Part shown: in pieces, positions 16,332 to 27,900 of the stretch
Layout of the letters: every line of letters begins with the position of its first letter
Numbering within the stretch: position 1 is the stretch's first letter
Virus record (IMG/VR): IMGVR_UViG_3300045836_000088
Coordinates: 1 to 64,000 of that record
Reading direction: 5' to 3' (one strand)
DNA length: 64,000 nucleotides
Source of the DNA: a virus
The notes under the pieces: model-generated
Databases searched by the model: none
Seen by the model: only the letters and a program-made list of their open reading frames with translations
Told to the model about the DNA's origin: nothing
Made by a program: the position numbers and the translations under genes

Positions 16332-19300
16332 CTACTCCTCGTCGTTATCTAAATTATAACCCATTAATTTAGCAGCATCTTTAGCTTTCTGAACACCGAC
16401 CCGTATTTTGAAATCCTTAATAAACTTATCTTCTCCCTGTGGGGTGGTTATTGCTTCTTTAACGTTTGATATTTGTTTTACTGTTGGTATTCCTTCAGCT
16501 ATAGCCCCACCTGTAGCGTATGTCCCTCTTAGTATGGCATCTGTTTGACTTTCGCCTTTATCATCCACGTAATGATCGTGAACAATACCCCATGTTGCGC
16601 CCATCTGCATAGCCTGAAACTGGTAGGTGTGTTGCACTTCTTTAGGGATTGATACACCGAATAAATTGAGGTAGTCAGCGTCCGGCACATCTACTGTTTT
16701 ATCCCTTTCTTTGTCTGAATAGAATTTAGTATAAAGGCCGCCTGCTGATTTACCGGCCAAGTAAAAACCTAATGTCCAGTAGGCCGCAGCAATCGCCCCT
16801 TTCTTGATATGAAGTAGTAAAGCCTCCTTTTCATCGGTAGTCAGGTTGTCTATACCTTTTTTTAGCTGACTATTTACATCTAAGGCTTTCCATAGATTAT
16901 AGGGTAATTTAAAGGCTAACATACTCCGGCCTATCATGTTAGTGGGAACTGTATTAATAGGGATAAAGAAGTTGTAAATAGCAGATGCGGCATATTGTAC
17001 ATCACCCTTTAGCTTGTTTAGCTTAGATGCTGACTGTACATTTTCAATTCCTTTCTTCTCCAATTCATTTAAGTACTGCTTGAATATATTGGCGCGTTTA
17101 GGGCTATTCTGGAATATCTCATATTCTGCTCTTTTCCATGCTGCCTGCCTTGCGCTTTCCAACATCAAAGGGTGGGTAGCATCAATGCCATTATCAGCGT
17201 ACCATTTCATCTGATTAGCAAATGCAGCTTCAAATGTTGCTCTCCTTACAGGGTCTTTGATGATGATATGACCATCTGCTGCGAATAAGTCAAGAAACGG
17301 AATATGGTTTTCATGCGGTCTTGTACTTAACTCCTTTGATAGCTCTGTATCGCCTGATTTAATGATACTCCAAGTGCTTTTAGCTGCTTTAACAGGGTTC
17401 ATAAACTCCTTGTACCATTTTGCTTCGGCTGATAAGTTAACATCACCCTCAATAGGTGCGCCTTTAGCTAATAAAGGAAATGCTTTAGAGGCAACTTTAC
17501 CAACTGCTTGTTCCGGTAATCTATGCAGGAATGACCCTAACACAGCAGATGAAGCAAGCTTGGTGTAAACCGCGTTGGATGCAAAGAAAATAACACGCCT
17601 GCCCCAACGGTTAGTCCAATCCATTGCCCTCATCATCTTACTTTTTTTGCTATTCATGGCCTCTTTCTCAAGGACGCGTAAACGCTGTTTTAAAGCAATT
17701 CTCTCCTTATTATTCTTAATCCATTCAGGGTTATTCTCCCATGTGCGTTTAATGTTTGGCAACTTAAAGAACTCACCTTTGTCGATCTTGGATTGCAGGG
17801 TTCTAACTTCCTTTTTAATATCCTCAATAGAAGCATCAGGATTTTCATTGCCTAATTTCTTCCTAAGTTCCCGCACCTGCTTCTGTAACGCTTTTACTTC
17901 AGGGCTTGCTTCGCCTTTAGCTTTTGTTTTGGCAACAATTCCTTTTTCAAGCTCTGCTATTTTAGCTAAGTTCCGCGCCTGCGCCCTTAAATCAGCGATT
18001 TGCTTTTCCAGTTCAGGGCGCGTTTTTTCAGACCGATATTTACCCGCTATAATGTCCCTTATATCATCTTTGGTGATACCGCTTACAACGTCTTTTAAAG
18101 CATCGTGGACATTAGTTAATACATCATCAAGCTTGTCTATCCCTTGTTCTGAAAAACTCCTTACAAGCCTTAAAACGTGGGGAGCAATAGCGTTTAACTG
18201 CGGAACACCGGGGAGTGTTAAGTTTGCCTGTCCGAAGGACTTTTTAAAGTCACGCTTTAAATCTTCGAGAATAGAAGCACGTTCCTTTGAATACTGTTCT
18301 GCGGTTTTTTTCTCCCGCTTGATACCTAATACGCTTTTCTTGCGCTTAAATACCTCTACATTGGCTTTAGCCTGTTCGTCTGCAATCTGCTTTTCAAGCT
18401 TTTCGTTCTTAGCTTGTATCTCGTCAAACTTCTGTTGCAGTTCTGCTAATTCCTTTTTGACATCATCGGGTATATCGCTCCCATAGATAGTTTTAATGCG
18501 GTCAATAGCATTCAGGATTTCACCCTGCTCGTTGGTAGCAAGCTGTCTTGACCTAAATGCGTTGGATTCGGCATTACCCATGATTTGTGAAGCGTCTAAT
18601 CTTCTAGCTTCGAGGTCGTGCCAGTTTAATAACTGTTGGGTAATAGTAGCCAAGTTGCCTTTTGCTTCTTGGTTATCGGGATTGTTCTTTAACTCATCCT
18701 CTAAATCAAGTTTGGCACTAATAAGATTGCGCTTAGTTTCGGCAAGTTGTCTTTCGTAGTAATTCATTGCCAACTCCTCATCCGCACTAAAGCCTACTTT
18801 CTTAGGGTCATCAATATGGGCAAGTGCTTTGCTAATAACATCTAAAGGGTTTATGTCGCCATTATCAACTAATTCCTTACCACGTACCAATCCCTCATCC
18901 ATTGTCAGCCTTTTAGGAAGATCCAATGGTTTTATTCCTAACTCACCACGCAAGGCATCATTAATAACTTTCTTTACCCCAATAGCCTTTTCTTCGGGCT
19001 GTGACACTTCTTTGGGAAGTTCATCTAAACCGCCTAATAGCTCGTTAAAATGACTTTCAACTTCCTGAGGATTAATACCACCGCTATTAGCCTTAATGTG
19101 GTCTACAGCGGCTTTAATTGCGTCAGCTAGTTTACCACCTTGCTCTATAACGGTGGCTGCTGTTTCTAAGGCTCCATCATATACTGCGGCACCTACACCT
19201 TGTAAACCGCCATAGACCTGTCCTTTTTGAGTTTTTAAGGAGCGGATTTTATCAGCGATAGCTTTGGCTTTTTCTGAATGTGTTACTTGCTCTTGCGTTT

Positions 19301-21446
19301 CTGGCTCAACGCTATTGCTACTGCCTGTTTGTTGGCTTTCTTCTTGCCGAATTTCGCCTCCGTTCTCTGGTATGTTTTCCCCTTGTGCAGTTCCTTGATG
19401 TTCGCTGACACTGTTTTGCTCGATGTTCCCTTCTTGAGCGGCATTGTTTGGTTCCTCCTTATTTATAATAGGTTCAATACCTTCATTAACTGGCGCAGCT
19501 TCGCTTTGCTCTTGGTTTGGTAATACTGGTGCCTCAGTTGGCGTATTACCAACTCCTTGTTCTTCTTGTAGTTTATCATTGGGTTGTTTTTCTACCTGTT
19601 CAAGGTCATATCTTGACTTACTGATGTTTTCTTTCTTACCGTCAGGATAAATCTTTTGGTATTTACCTGTTTCATCATCACCAACATACTGCACCTTCTT
19701 CCCATAAGCAATTGACTTTAACTTGTCATTAGCTTGGTCAATCTTGTCAATAAGTAATTGCTCCTCTTTTGAAGGAATATCTTTAACTGCCGGATCATGG
19801 CTTTCTTTAGCTTTTTGTAGCTCGTTTAAGCGATTAACTAGTTCATCCCTGCCATTGATGAGGTCTACTGCTTTAACTTGCTTAGATGGCTTAATATCGC
19901 GTGGTAAGGACTTGGCTATTCTTGCAATATTATCTACTTGCTTAAAAGTAGCGTCCATTTCTTCAGGCGACCATTTATCAGGCTTGTTTTGGTCAAAACC
20001 ATGATTATATAGGTCTTCTTTAACTTTATTAACATTCTCCTCGCTTGGGTCGCGCATTAAGCTTTCCACAACACTATTCTTGTAATTAGAATAAGGCGTA
20101 AGCTTGCCTAAATCGCCTATTGTTCCCAATGCGCCGAAGAAAGGGGCTTGTTTAGTAGCAGTATCATAAATACCACTGGCTAAGTCACCTAAATTCTCAT
20201 TAAAAACGGGCTTATCATTAAGCACATCAACGCCTTTTTTCAGCAGGAAGTTAGAGCCTTGTAATGCAGATAAATCAACTACAGCTTTATTATAGTGCTT
20301 TATAGCATTTATTCCAGTGGTTGCAAGTTTATCACTCCATTTCTTTGCGCCGTCTTCTAATAATTGGGTGAATGCGTCTCCTGTTAATTCTTTCCCTGCC
20401 GCTTTCTTTAAAGCATCTGCTGAGATAGTCCCAACAATATCAGCTTTTACACCTGCGGGTAGCTTACCAAACAAACCATTGCCTAAGTCCCCCATAAGGA
20501 GTTTATTTACGACACCTGAACCTAATATAAAGGCATCTTTTAGGTGTGGATTGATAACTGCACCGTTCTTTTCGGCCTGATCTAAAACCTCTTTACCTTG
20601 GCCTGCACCTTGCAGGAAAAACGTAGCTCCTCCTGTTGATTCTGCCCCTGCTATCGATGGCAGAATTTCTGCTATACCACCTACGTTAGATAGTAATTTA
20701 TTATGCTCAAGATTAGCTTGGTCGCCTTGCGTTAATCCAAAGTTTGATTTTTGGTCAGCTTTATCGAAAGCTACATCAGCGGCTATTTGTCCAGCCTGAT
20801 TAAAAACGTCATCTGGTTGTAGCTTGCTTGCTACCCACGCACCCCCTTTAGCCATTTGAATAGCACCTTTGGTAGCTTTTGACCCTAAATATGCAATAGG
20901 GGCTAATAGCTTACCTGTTGGGCTACGCATAAAATCCCAATGGTCTTTTTCTTCTTGTGTTAATGGTCTTATTTCTCCCTGATCGGTCGGAGCATTCGCC
21001 ATTATCTTACGGCTGCTTTCAGGAAGACTATTAATCAATTGTTTTAAGTGATTGGATAGCTCCTGTTGTTTTTTAGTCTCTTTATCGAAGTTTTGCTTAT
21101 CTGCTTTTTGCAGATGTTCTCTCAGTGATGGGCTAGCAAATGAATATTGTAAGCTAGGTGTGCTTAATACTTGTTCATTTAAACCATTCGAAGAAACGTT
21201 TGAAACAGGCTGAGAAGTTTCTTTTTTTTTTAAGCCAACGGAATTGTAAAAATCATCCTGCGACCTGTCAAATCCTGCTACATTTTCTTTTAAAGCAGCA
21301 TAAGCGCGACTGGCATACCCGCTATCCTGCATTGCCTGTTTAAACTGTTCAGGTGTTTTATCAAACCCTTGTAAGTTATCTTTTAAGGCAGCGTAAACCC
21401 TGTCAATATAGGGTTGCTGATTGATATTTTGCGTACCGTCTGGCAT
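16332..21446 (-). CDS. Large virion or ejected protein (1704 aa)
   Basis: The N-terminus carries two copies of a Y-x-ALK-x-N-x-x-GFD-x-x-x-x-x-F repeat (about residues 16-70). Hydrophobic patches near 250-340 and a Gln/Glu-rich linker (about 600-740) follow. A long charged coiled-coil region spans about 900-1300, and a membrane-active-looking part lies near the C-terminus (AAYWTLGFYLAGKSAGG, about 1560). Size and position at the end of the head/neck operon suggest an internal protein ejected with DNA, like podovirus internal core proteins. No enzymatic motif was identified with confidence. Confidence 0.65.
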   Translation of the reverse strand: MPDGTQNINQQPYIDRVYAALKDNLQGFDKTPEQFKQAMQDSGYASRAYAALKENVAGFDRSQDDFYNSVGLKKKETSQPVSNVSSNGLNEQVLSTPSLQYSFASPSLREHLQKADKQNFDKETKKQQELSNHLKQLINSLPESSRKIMANAPTDQGEIRPLTQEEKDHWDFMRSPTGKLLAPIAYLGSKATKGAIQMAKGGAWVASKLQPDDVFNQAGQIAADVAFDKADQKSNFGLTQGDQANLEHNKLLSNVGGIAEILPSIAGAESTGGATFFLQGAGQGKEVLDQAEKNGAVINPHLKDAFILGSGVVNKLLMGDLGNGLFGKLPAGVKADIVGTISADALKKAAGKELTGDAFTQLLEDGAKKWSDKLATTGINAIKHYNKAVVDLSALQGSNFLLKKGVDVLNDKPVFNENLGDLASGIYDTATKQAPFFGALGTIGDLGKLTPYSNYKNSVVESLMRDPSEENVNKVKEDLYNHGFDQNKPDKWSPEEMDATFKQVDNIARIAKSLPRDIKPSKQVKAVDLINGRDELVNRLNELQKAKESHDPAVKDIPSKEEQLLIDKIDQANDKLKSIAYGKKVQYVGDDETGKYQKIYPDGKKENISKSRYDLEQVEKQPNDKLQEEQGVGNTPTEAPVLPNQEQSEAAPVNEGIEPIINKEEPNNAAQEGNIEQNSVSEHQGTAQGENIPENGGEIRQEESQQTGSSNSVEPETQEQVTHSEKAKAIADKIRSLKTQKGQVYGGLQGVGAAVYDGALETAATVIEQGGKLADAIKAAVDHIKANSGGINPQEVESHFNELLGGLDELPKEVSQPEEKAIGVKKVINDALRGELGIKPLDLPKRLTMDEGLVRGKELVDNGDINPLDVISKALAHIDDPKKVGFSADEELAMNYYERQLAETKRNLISAKLDLEDELKNNPDNQEAKGNLATITQQLLNWHDLEARRLDASQIMGNAESNAFRSRQLATNEQGEILNAIDRIKTIYGSDIPDDVKKELAELQQKFDEIQAKNEKLEKQIADEQAKANVEVFKRKKSVLGIKREKKTAEQYSKERASILEDLKRDFKKSFGQANLTLPGVPQLNAIAPHVLRLVRSFSEQGIDKLDDVLTNVHDALKDVVSGITKDDIRDIIAGKYRSEKTRPELEKQIADLRAQARNLAKIAELEKGIVAKTKAKGEASPEVKALQKQVRELRKKLGNENPDASIEDIKKEVRTLQSKIDKGEFFKLPNIKRTWENNPEWIKNNKERIALKQRLRVLEKEAMNSKKSKMMRAMDWTNRWGRRVIFFASNAVYTKLASSAVLGSFLHRLPEQAVGKVASKAFPLLAKGAPIEGDVNLSAEAKWYKEFMNPVKAAKSTWSIIKSGDTELSKELSTRPHENHIPFLDLFAADGHIIIKDPVRRATFEAAFANQMKWYADNGIDATHPLMLESARQAAWKRAEYEIFQNSPKRANIFKQYLNELEKKGIENVQSASKLNKLKGDVQYAASAIYNFFIPINTVPTNMIGRSMLAFKLPYNLWKALDVNSQLKKGIDNLTTDEKEALLLHIKKGAIAAAYWTLGFYLAGKSAGGLYTKFYSDKERDKTVDVPDADYLNLFGVSIPKEVQHTYQFQAMQMGATWGIVHDHYVDDKGESQTDAILRGTYATGGAIAEGIPTVKQISNVKEAITTPQGEDKFIKDFKIRVGVQKAKDAAKLMGYNLDNDEE

Positions 21447-22852
21447 TATAATCCGTAATTAGCTGCTGACTTTTTACCTTTTACTCCGTGTTTAGCCTCT
21501 GGAATGACACCATGTCCGCCTTTAACTGATTCCATTTGATTGAGCTTACTCAAATTAATATTCTGCTCTGTAGCCATTGGAACCGCTGCGCTCAAATAGT
21601 TCGGATCATTAGGGTTAAGCCTGTATGTTTTAGCAGGAACCTTCACTGTTGTCTCTGGTAATAATTTACTTGCTTTACTGCTCTGCTCAAAAGGAATAGG
21701 CTCACCACCAAACCCTAATATTGCGCCTTGCTTATCAGGATTCTTAGCGTACTTATTCCTTAATAATGTATTAGCCTCAATATTCTTTTTATTCGGTTCT
21801 ACATGTGCCGGAAACTCAAATACATGCTCTCCTGTCTTTGGATCTATATAGATATTCGGTTGTTTATCTCCATACTGGCCTTTAGGAATAAGCGTCTTTA
21901 ATTTGGAGAAGTCTCCAGTCTGAGCCTGATTAATAAGCATAGTTTGAGCAGGTGTATATTGTGTTCCAGCTAATCCATGTTGCATTTCCCATGCCTTATG
22001 AGCATAGAAGTTATCAGGTTGTGGGTCTACTTTTTCTACCGGGGCGTGATATTCCGACACATCACCTGACGCATCTATATATTTTTGAATAGCTGCTTGT
22101 TTTGCTGCCTTTGGGTCTGCTCCAGTAAACAAATCAGGGTATATATCATTGAAGAACTTCTTAATATCAGGTCTGCTATCATACAATTGTGAATAATAAT
22201 CAGCCCTATCTTTTGGGTCAACAGTCCGACTATTTTGGGTGAATGTAGCCATCCTGTTACCAATTTTCTTTCTGATAATGGTTGGTGTTCCAAACGGTGT
22301 TTGCTTCAATAATGCCTGATCTCCCTTGTCTAGTTCATCCATAATCTTTTTATGGTCTACGGCTCTTTCTAATGAACTATAATCGCCAATAAAGTCCGGA
22401 TGGCTTAGTGGAGTATCAAAGTTTTTTAACGCTTTATTTACGGCATCATCTGTTAACTGGTGACGGGTAGCATCATTCATTAGGAATTGGTGCATCTGGT
22501 TATCTTTCACCAACTGTTGCTTTGATTCACCTACCAAACTAGATACCTGATTATAGGCTTTATCAGCGTCAGACTGTAATACAGCTTTCTTATATGGGTC
22601 TTTCTCATTCATGGCTGCGGTAGCTTTACTGCGCCAATCATTATAACCGTTTACATAATCCTTTAGGTCTGCATCACGCATACCGTCAGACTTTAACGAA
22701 GATTGTTTGTCAGCTAATTGCTTTAACTCAGCTTGCCTTTGGGCTTGCTGTCTCGCCATAGCCTGTGCATAATCAGCTAATAAAGGTTGTGTATTGATAA
22801 TTTGGGCACCACCTTTGCCTATTCCGTAAAACTGTGCGTTATCTACTGACAT
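21446..22852 (-). CDS. Putative internal virion protein (468 aa)
   Basis: Ala/Gln-rich helical N-terminal half (LADYAQAMARQQAQRQAELK) and a Lys/Pro-rich C-terminal half ending near KGKKSAANYGL. No catalytic motif. Its start/stop codons overlap those of the genes on both sides by 1 nt, so it is co-translated with the 239-aa and 1704-aa proteins and is probably a partner in the same ejected or internal complex. Confidence 0.6.
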   Translation of the reverse strand: MSVDNAQFYGIGKGGAQIINTQPLLADYAQAMARQQAQRQAELKQLADKQSSLKSDGMRDADLKDYVNGYNDWRSKATAAMNEKDPYKKAVLQSDADKAYNQVSSLVGESKQQLVKDNQMHQFLMNDATRHQLTDDAVNKALKNFDTPLSHPDFIGDYSSLERAVDHKKIMDELDKGDQALLKQTPFGTPTIIRKKIGNRMATFTQNSRTVDPKDRADYYSQLYDSRPDIKKFFNDIYPDLFTGADPKAAKQAAIQKYIDASGDVSEYHAPVEKVDPQPDNFYAHKAWEMQHGLAGTQYTPAQTMLINQAQTGDFSKLKTLIPKGQYGDKQPNIYIDPKTGEHVFEFPAHVEPNKKNIEANTLLRNKYAKNPDKQGAILGFGGEPIPFEQSSKASKLLPETTVKVPAKTYRLNPNDPNYLSAAVPMATEQNINLSKLNQMESVKGGHGVIPEAKHGVKGKKSAANYGL

Positions 22853-23571
22853 TATTCTGGCTGATAGTTATTATAATCTTCGTTATATCCCGATACGTCA
22901 CCGAATTGCACAGGCGTAAATTGAGGATTACCTATAGTTAAGTATTTTGTCAATCCCGGATTTTGAGAAGCACCAAAATCGCCTGTGGGTTGTGGAGTAG
23001 TCTTGCCACCTGTAGGATTCCCACTTTGAGCCATAGCATACATACTTCCAATTTGCCCCAAATCGGTTAACCCACCTGATATATTCTGTGTTCCTGCGCC
23101 TCTTAAAGCCTGTGATTTGGCTAAGTTCTCTGAATACTTATCCTTGTAGTTGTAGTTGAAAGCATTTTGCTTCTGCTGTGCTAATATCCCTCTCTGCTGA
23201 ATTAAAGCTAATGTATTCCTATTGCGTTGCATAGCATCTTCCGCGTTAAGGTTATTATTAGCATCATTTCCGGCTCTAACAATAGAAGCTAAGTTTGCAC
23301 CGGGATTGGCACTACGGCCTAAAGTCATTAAAGCACCTGCCTGATTGCGGTTGATCGCGTTAACCTGATTGTTATATGATTGCTGCGGAATACCTTGCTG
23401 CGCCATCTGCTCCGCTGTTCTTACATTCTGCTCATATTCCGGCTGCACTGTCTCCACAGGTCTGATATTGGCCTTATCTATCTTATTAGCCTGATGATTT
23501 TGAATAGCACCGTAGGCTATTTTACCTAATGCGCCTACACCTGCTATACCTCCTGCGATTATACCACTCAT
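22852..23571 (-). CDS. Putative internal/ejection virion protein (239 aa)
   Basis: Hydrophobic Gly/Ala-rich N-terminus (IIAGGIAGVGALGKIAYGAI) followed by a Gln/Asn-rich helical body. The pattern resembles small internal virion proteins of podoviruses (T7 gp14-like in style only). Overlaps the upstream cupin-like gene by 4 nt. May help form a membrane channel during DNA entry. Confidence 0.55.
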   Translation of the reverse strand: MSGIIAGGIAGVGALGKIAYGAIQNHQANKIDKANIRPVETVQPEYEQNVRTAEQMAQQGIPQQSYNNQVNAINRNQAGALMTLGRSANPGANLASIVRAGNDANNNLNAEDAMQRNRNTLALIQQRGILAQQKQNAFNYNYKDKYSENLAKSQALRGAGTQNISGGLTDLGQIGSMYAMAQSGNPTGGKTTPQPTGDFGASQNPGLTKYLTIGNPQFTPVQFGDVSGYNEDYNNYQPE

Positions 23572-24041
23572 GCTATTTCCTCCACTTTATTTAAATATGG
23601 ATTTTCATATTTCTCAAAAATCATATTGTGCAATTCTTTAGTATCTGTAAGATTATCTGGATTAGGATGATAGGTAACAAACACCACATAGTCCAATGTA
23701 AAGACAATGCGCTTTGTGCCAGCTTTAGTTACTCCCCGAAAAGGCGCATCCATTTTCTGCCATCCTGATTCCTTTGTCCAAATCAGCATAGAGCCTAATA
23801 CATGTTCAAAAAAATGGTCAGCCTTGTGGGTTTCAGATGTGAAGAAAATATTTGCGGGTACATGCCTTTCCCTACGATATAAGCCGGGAGTGACTTCCTC
23901 GTGTAATGGCATATCCGGCTGCGGCAACGCCAGCATAGCAGCTTCCATCTGCAAAATGCGATCATCAACGCTCTTTTCAGGCGTTAAATTCTCGACTAAT
24001 TGCAAGACATCTTCAAAATCAACTGCTTTTGCTATTTCCAT
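23568..24041 (-). CDS. Cupin-like phage protein (157 aa)
   Basis: The region about 50-140 has the small phage cupin pattern: LYRREVHVPA-like strand (here LYRRERHVPANIF), a TSETHKADHFF segment, a GSMLIWT strand, then APFRGVTKAGTKRIVF and VFVTYHPN. The His residues could bind metal. Such proteins occur among podovirus structural genes but their role is unclear. Lies between the 305-aa tail protein and the putative ejection proteins. Confidence 0.65.
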   Translation of the reverse strand: MEIAKAVDFEDVLQLVENLTPEKSVDDRILQMEAAMLALPQPDMPLHEEVTPGLYRRERHVPANIFFTSETHKADHFFEHVLGSMLIWTKESGWQKMDAPFRGVTKAGTKRIVFTLDYVVFVTYHPNPDNLTDTKELHNMIFEKYENPYLNKVEEIA

Positions 24042-24072
24042 CTAAACCAAAGATACCCCAAATAACAAAGCG

Positions 24073-24990
24073 TTATCGGGCACCTGATTTGGACAAACTT
24101 GCGTTTACAGCTACAGAAAACAGTTTTAAAGAGGTACTTCCGTTTGTTGTGATGAGTTCTATGGTAATGTAATTTCCTTTGAGCGGTGCCCCATTAATCA
24201 GGTCTTCATTTTTGTCTCTTAAAAACCCTGCTGAATAGATACCTTCTTTGGCATACACGTTTACGATAGTGGTTCCATCTGTTAGGACATCCTTTAAAAA
24301 GTCAGTATCGATCAATTCTGATACCTGCCCTAAAGAAGTAGAAATACCGTCTGTAGTGGTGATTAAAAGTTCGTTAGCCTGAAGTACAATACTATTGAAT
24401 GTTTTAACGCTTACAGGTTGTTTATTATATACAAACTTTAACTTAGACTGGTACTGGCTCCCAAAGAAGTTATTACGGCTGTTACCGCCGTTTAGCTGGC
24501 CGTATAAGGCACCATTACTAAACAAGTAGGTGTTAGTGAATAATGAGAATCCGTAATCAGGTACAAAGGTTCTAAAGTCTGACCATTTATTGCTTTTAGC
24601 GGAATAGACAATGGTATTTTGAGCGTCATTGTCCGGTGCGGGTATTTGCGCCTGAATATTGAATAAGGCTATCTTGCAGGCTGCATTGGAATAAAATGTC
24701 AACTGCCCACCGTCTGCGGTTATCGTATCTGACACAAGCCCTGCTGTGGTGATTGTTTGTCCATTGTTTGCGCCTATAGAGCAACGTACATTACCGCTGG
24801 AAATGCTAATTACATTATAGGTGATATTATACAATGTTCCGGCAACAGGAGTAAATGATGTCAGGTGAATAGTTCCGGCATTACAACTTTCATGGATAGC
24901 GTATGTACCGTCAACACTCCATCCTGTGTCTTTAGCTGCTTGCTTCAGATCAATAATAATCGGGCTGTTTTGTAATTCGGTATAAGACAT
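24073..24990 (-). CDS. Tail/neck-associated structural protein (305 aa)
   Basis: Beta-rich sequence with Asn/Thr/Ser runs; segments FSLFTNTYLFSNGALYGQLN and KEGIYSAGFLRD resemble proteins encoded beside the nozzle/stabilization protein in crAss-like and Cellulophaga podoviruses. It starts exactly at the stop of the 1486-aa nozzle-like gene (1-nt overlap). Likely a tail-nozzle accessory or fibre-attachment protein. Confidence 0.6.
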   Translation of the reverse strand: MSYTELQNSPIIIDLKQAAKDTGWSVDGTYAIHESCNAGTIHLTSFTPVAGTLYNITYNVISISSGNVRCSIGANNGQTITTAGLVSDTITADGGQLTFYSNAACKIALFNIQAQIPAPDNDAQNTIVYSAKSNKWSDFRTFVPDYGFSLFTNTYLFSNGALYGQLNGGNSRNNFFGSQYQSKLKFVYNKQPVSVKTFNSIVLQANELLITTTDGISTSLGQVSELIDTDFLKDVLTDGTTIVNVYAKEGIYSAGFLRDKNEDLINGAPLKGNYITIELITTNGSTSLKLFSVAVNASLSKSGAR

Positions 24991-27900
24991 TATTTTAATG
25001 TTAATGAAGCTGTATTTGTTGACTTATCATAACCCATTACGGCTATATCCTGTGAATTGGCTATCAGTGATGATGTGCTTTGTTTAGTAAGCGTTACCGG
25101 TAACGTAATATCATCTACCTGCGTACCGCCGCTGTTTACAAAATCAGTACCTACCAATGACATTGTACCGCCCTTGTAGGTTGTTACCTCTACTGAAATA
25201 CTTCCTGTTCCTAAAGACTGATACCAAACTGCGTTCATTCTAACTTGTACAGGGTTTGCCACTGCCGGGAAGTCTGTATTGAACTGTTTTATATCCACAA
25301 GTATTGCTTCAACTCCGTCTCCAGTAGTATTGTCTGTACCCCAATTCAGATAAGGCGTAGCTGATCCTTGTGGAATGATACGGTTATCAGGTGGCGTACC
25401 TGTTGTTGCAGGTGGCGTAGGGTTCTGATTATAACCTACCCAATTAGTACGGCTGTTTGGATCACCATCATAAGCTGTTCCGGTATTTTCAAAACCTGTA
25501 AAGGTATCTAAGTCAACACCTGACCCTGTATGCCATACATAGCGTAATACCATGTAGTCAAAGTCAGCGAGTGATATTTTAGTCCTCGCATTGAATGTTG
25601 CAGACTGGTTTGAAATAGTCAGTGTACAACTGGTTACAGTGTTATACGCTGAAGAAGTTAATACCCTTACAATGACATTATCACCTGCATTCACTGTACC
25701 TGCTGTGGATGTAAATACGCCGCCATTAATGCTGTACTCACCACCTGTTATTGATATTGGCGCAGGAGAAGTATTACCGCTTACGGTGATTTGATCTGAA
25801 GTAACTTCCGTGCTTAGTTCCTGATTGTTTTTGTCAGTAAAGCTAAACGGATTGACGTTTTGCGTTCCCATTGTGGTTACATGGAATGATGCACTTTGGT
25901 TGCTGATAGTGAGCGTACATCCAGTTTGCACCTCATAGATGCTACTGCTCAATACCTCTACTTGTACAACATCATTGGGATTTACGGTTCCTGCAATACT
26001 TGTGAATGTGCCACCATTTATTGAGTATTGACCGCCGACAATTGAAATAGGAACAGCTATATCATTTCCAGTTACGGAAATGGTTTTTGATTGTATTTCT
26101 GTATTCAATGGTTGGTTAACAGCATCTACAAAGGAGAATGGGTTAACATTGGTGTTGCCTGCTGTCCAATTCAAACATAAATTCTTAGTTACTACACCGC
26201 CTGTCGTATTAAAGCTGAAAGTTGCAACATTATTCCCTGTAAAGTTGGCACTTGGATTAAATGTTACTTCTCCTGTTGAACTATCATAAGTATGCGTAGT
26301 ATTGGCTCCGTCTGTGATATTTGTTACATCTGTTCCGGCTATACTATAATTGTCATAAATATTCCATCCAGATGTGTCAAAAGTTACAGTTAAGAAAGAA
26401 CCGCCTGCCTGCTCTATAGATAATACAAACTCGTTATAATAAGCATCGTAGTAGCCAATAATCTTTTTGCCTGATGCGTAAGCTGCTTGTAGTGTGGCTT
26501 TGAAAAACTTGCTCATTTTGCCACTAATAGGCAACACACCATCCAGCCCTACACGTATTGGCTCACTTCTATTTGGGTCAACGAAATACCCGTTGTTGTT
26601 GTAATAACAGAAGCTTTCTTTAGCCTTGCCGATACCTATATTGCCACTTTGATTATATCTTACGTTGTTAAATAGCTTTTCGGATATAGCCACTTGTTGC
26701 TGCTCGGTGTTATCCTCAATAATCGAGATATTAACTGGTATATAGCCTACTTTTAGTTCCTGAATAACGATTAAGTATTCATTGCGCTGCCAAAGTATTT
26801 GTATAGATTCAAAACTTGATGAAGTCTGACCGTCACCATCACCATATAAGTTAGCCTTATAGAACTTGGTTAATCCGTTATTCTTACTGCCAACTACGTA
26901 ACTTTCACTAGGTATAATACTGGCTTTTAATTGCGTTGTCTCTAATTCATCATAATAACTTCGTGGTCGGCCATAAGAATTAAATGCTGAAGGGTAGAAG
27001 TCCGAAAAATTAAAGTCAGTAGCCAATACTTCATAAGCTGAATTTGGGTCTACGGCACCTGAATACTGTCTTGTTTTGTAATAAACATCCCCGTCAGTAA
27101 TCATACCACTCATTACATCGTGCATCCCGTTAGTAATGGTAAATCTTTCACCGATCTCATACCATACTGTACTATTTTGGGATGTTGATGCCGTCTGAAC
27201 TTGTTGTTTTGGCGAGTATAACCGCAGGAATACGTCTTTCCCTGCTATAGTAGTCATATCAATCGAAGATGATTTTTCAACCTTCACTAAGTATGAACCT
27301 AAGTTATACCCTAATACTTCAATATCGATACAAGGGTTATTCAGGTATGTTGGTGTTGATCCTGTTAAATAATAATGGAATGTGCATCTATCGCCATCTG
27401 AGTAGCTATACGTAAGTACAGTATTTGCCCCGGCATTGGTGTACTTTTGGTTAAACAGGTAAAGCGGATTAATCTTAATAGCAATAATGTTTCCGCTTGG
27501 TGTTAAATCACCAAACTCTTTGGGTACTATATCCCATGATTTGCCATTGAATACAACATAATCACCTGTATTGTACTGCTGAACCCCATTACCTAAATTA
27601 ATAGTACTATTAGAAAGGCTTGGTGTTGTAATTTGATATGCGTCACCTACTGTTCCTGCATTGGGGGCTAAAGTCGGAGAATTGGTTCCTGCGTTCCAAC
27701 TTCCGATATAATTAACCACATTACCCAATACATCTAGTATCTTATCAGTTGTCTTATTTTCCGTAATTAGCCATTGATAATCTACTGCACCTTCAGGGGC
27801 TGCTGCTGATGCTAACTGCCATGACAATTTAAGTGCCTGACCATTTAACTGCGCGTATGACGGTGTATTAATGATAAAGCTATTATCAGTGCATAACGGG

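Noticed and set aside
17575-18486. 303-aa plus-strand gene inside the 1704-aa virion gene
   Set aside because: It is antisense to a charged coiled-coil coding region, which often yields open Ser/Leu-rich frames. No leader and no domain.
19278-20580. Further plus-strand frames antisense to the 1704-aa gene
   Set aside because: Cys/Ser/Leu-rich translations typical of antisense artefacts, overlapping each other and lacking leaders.
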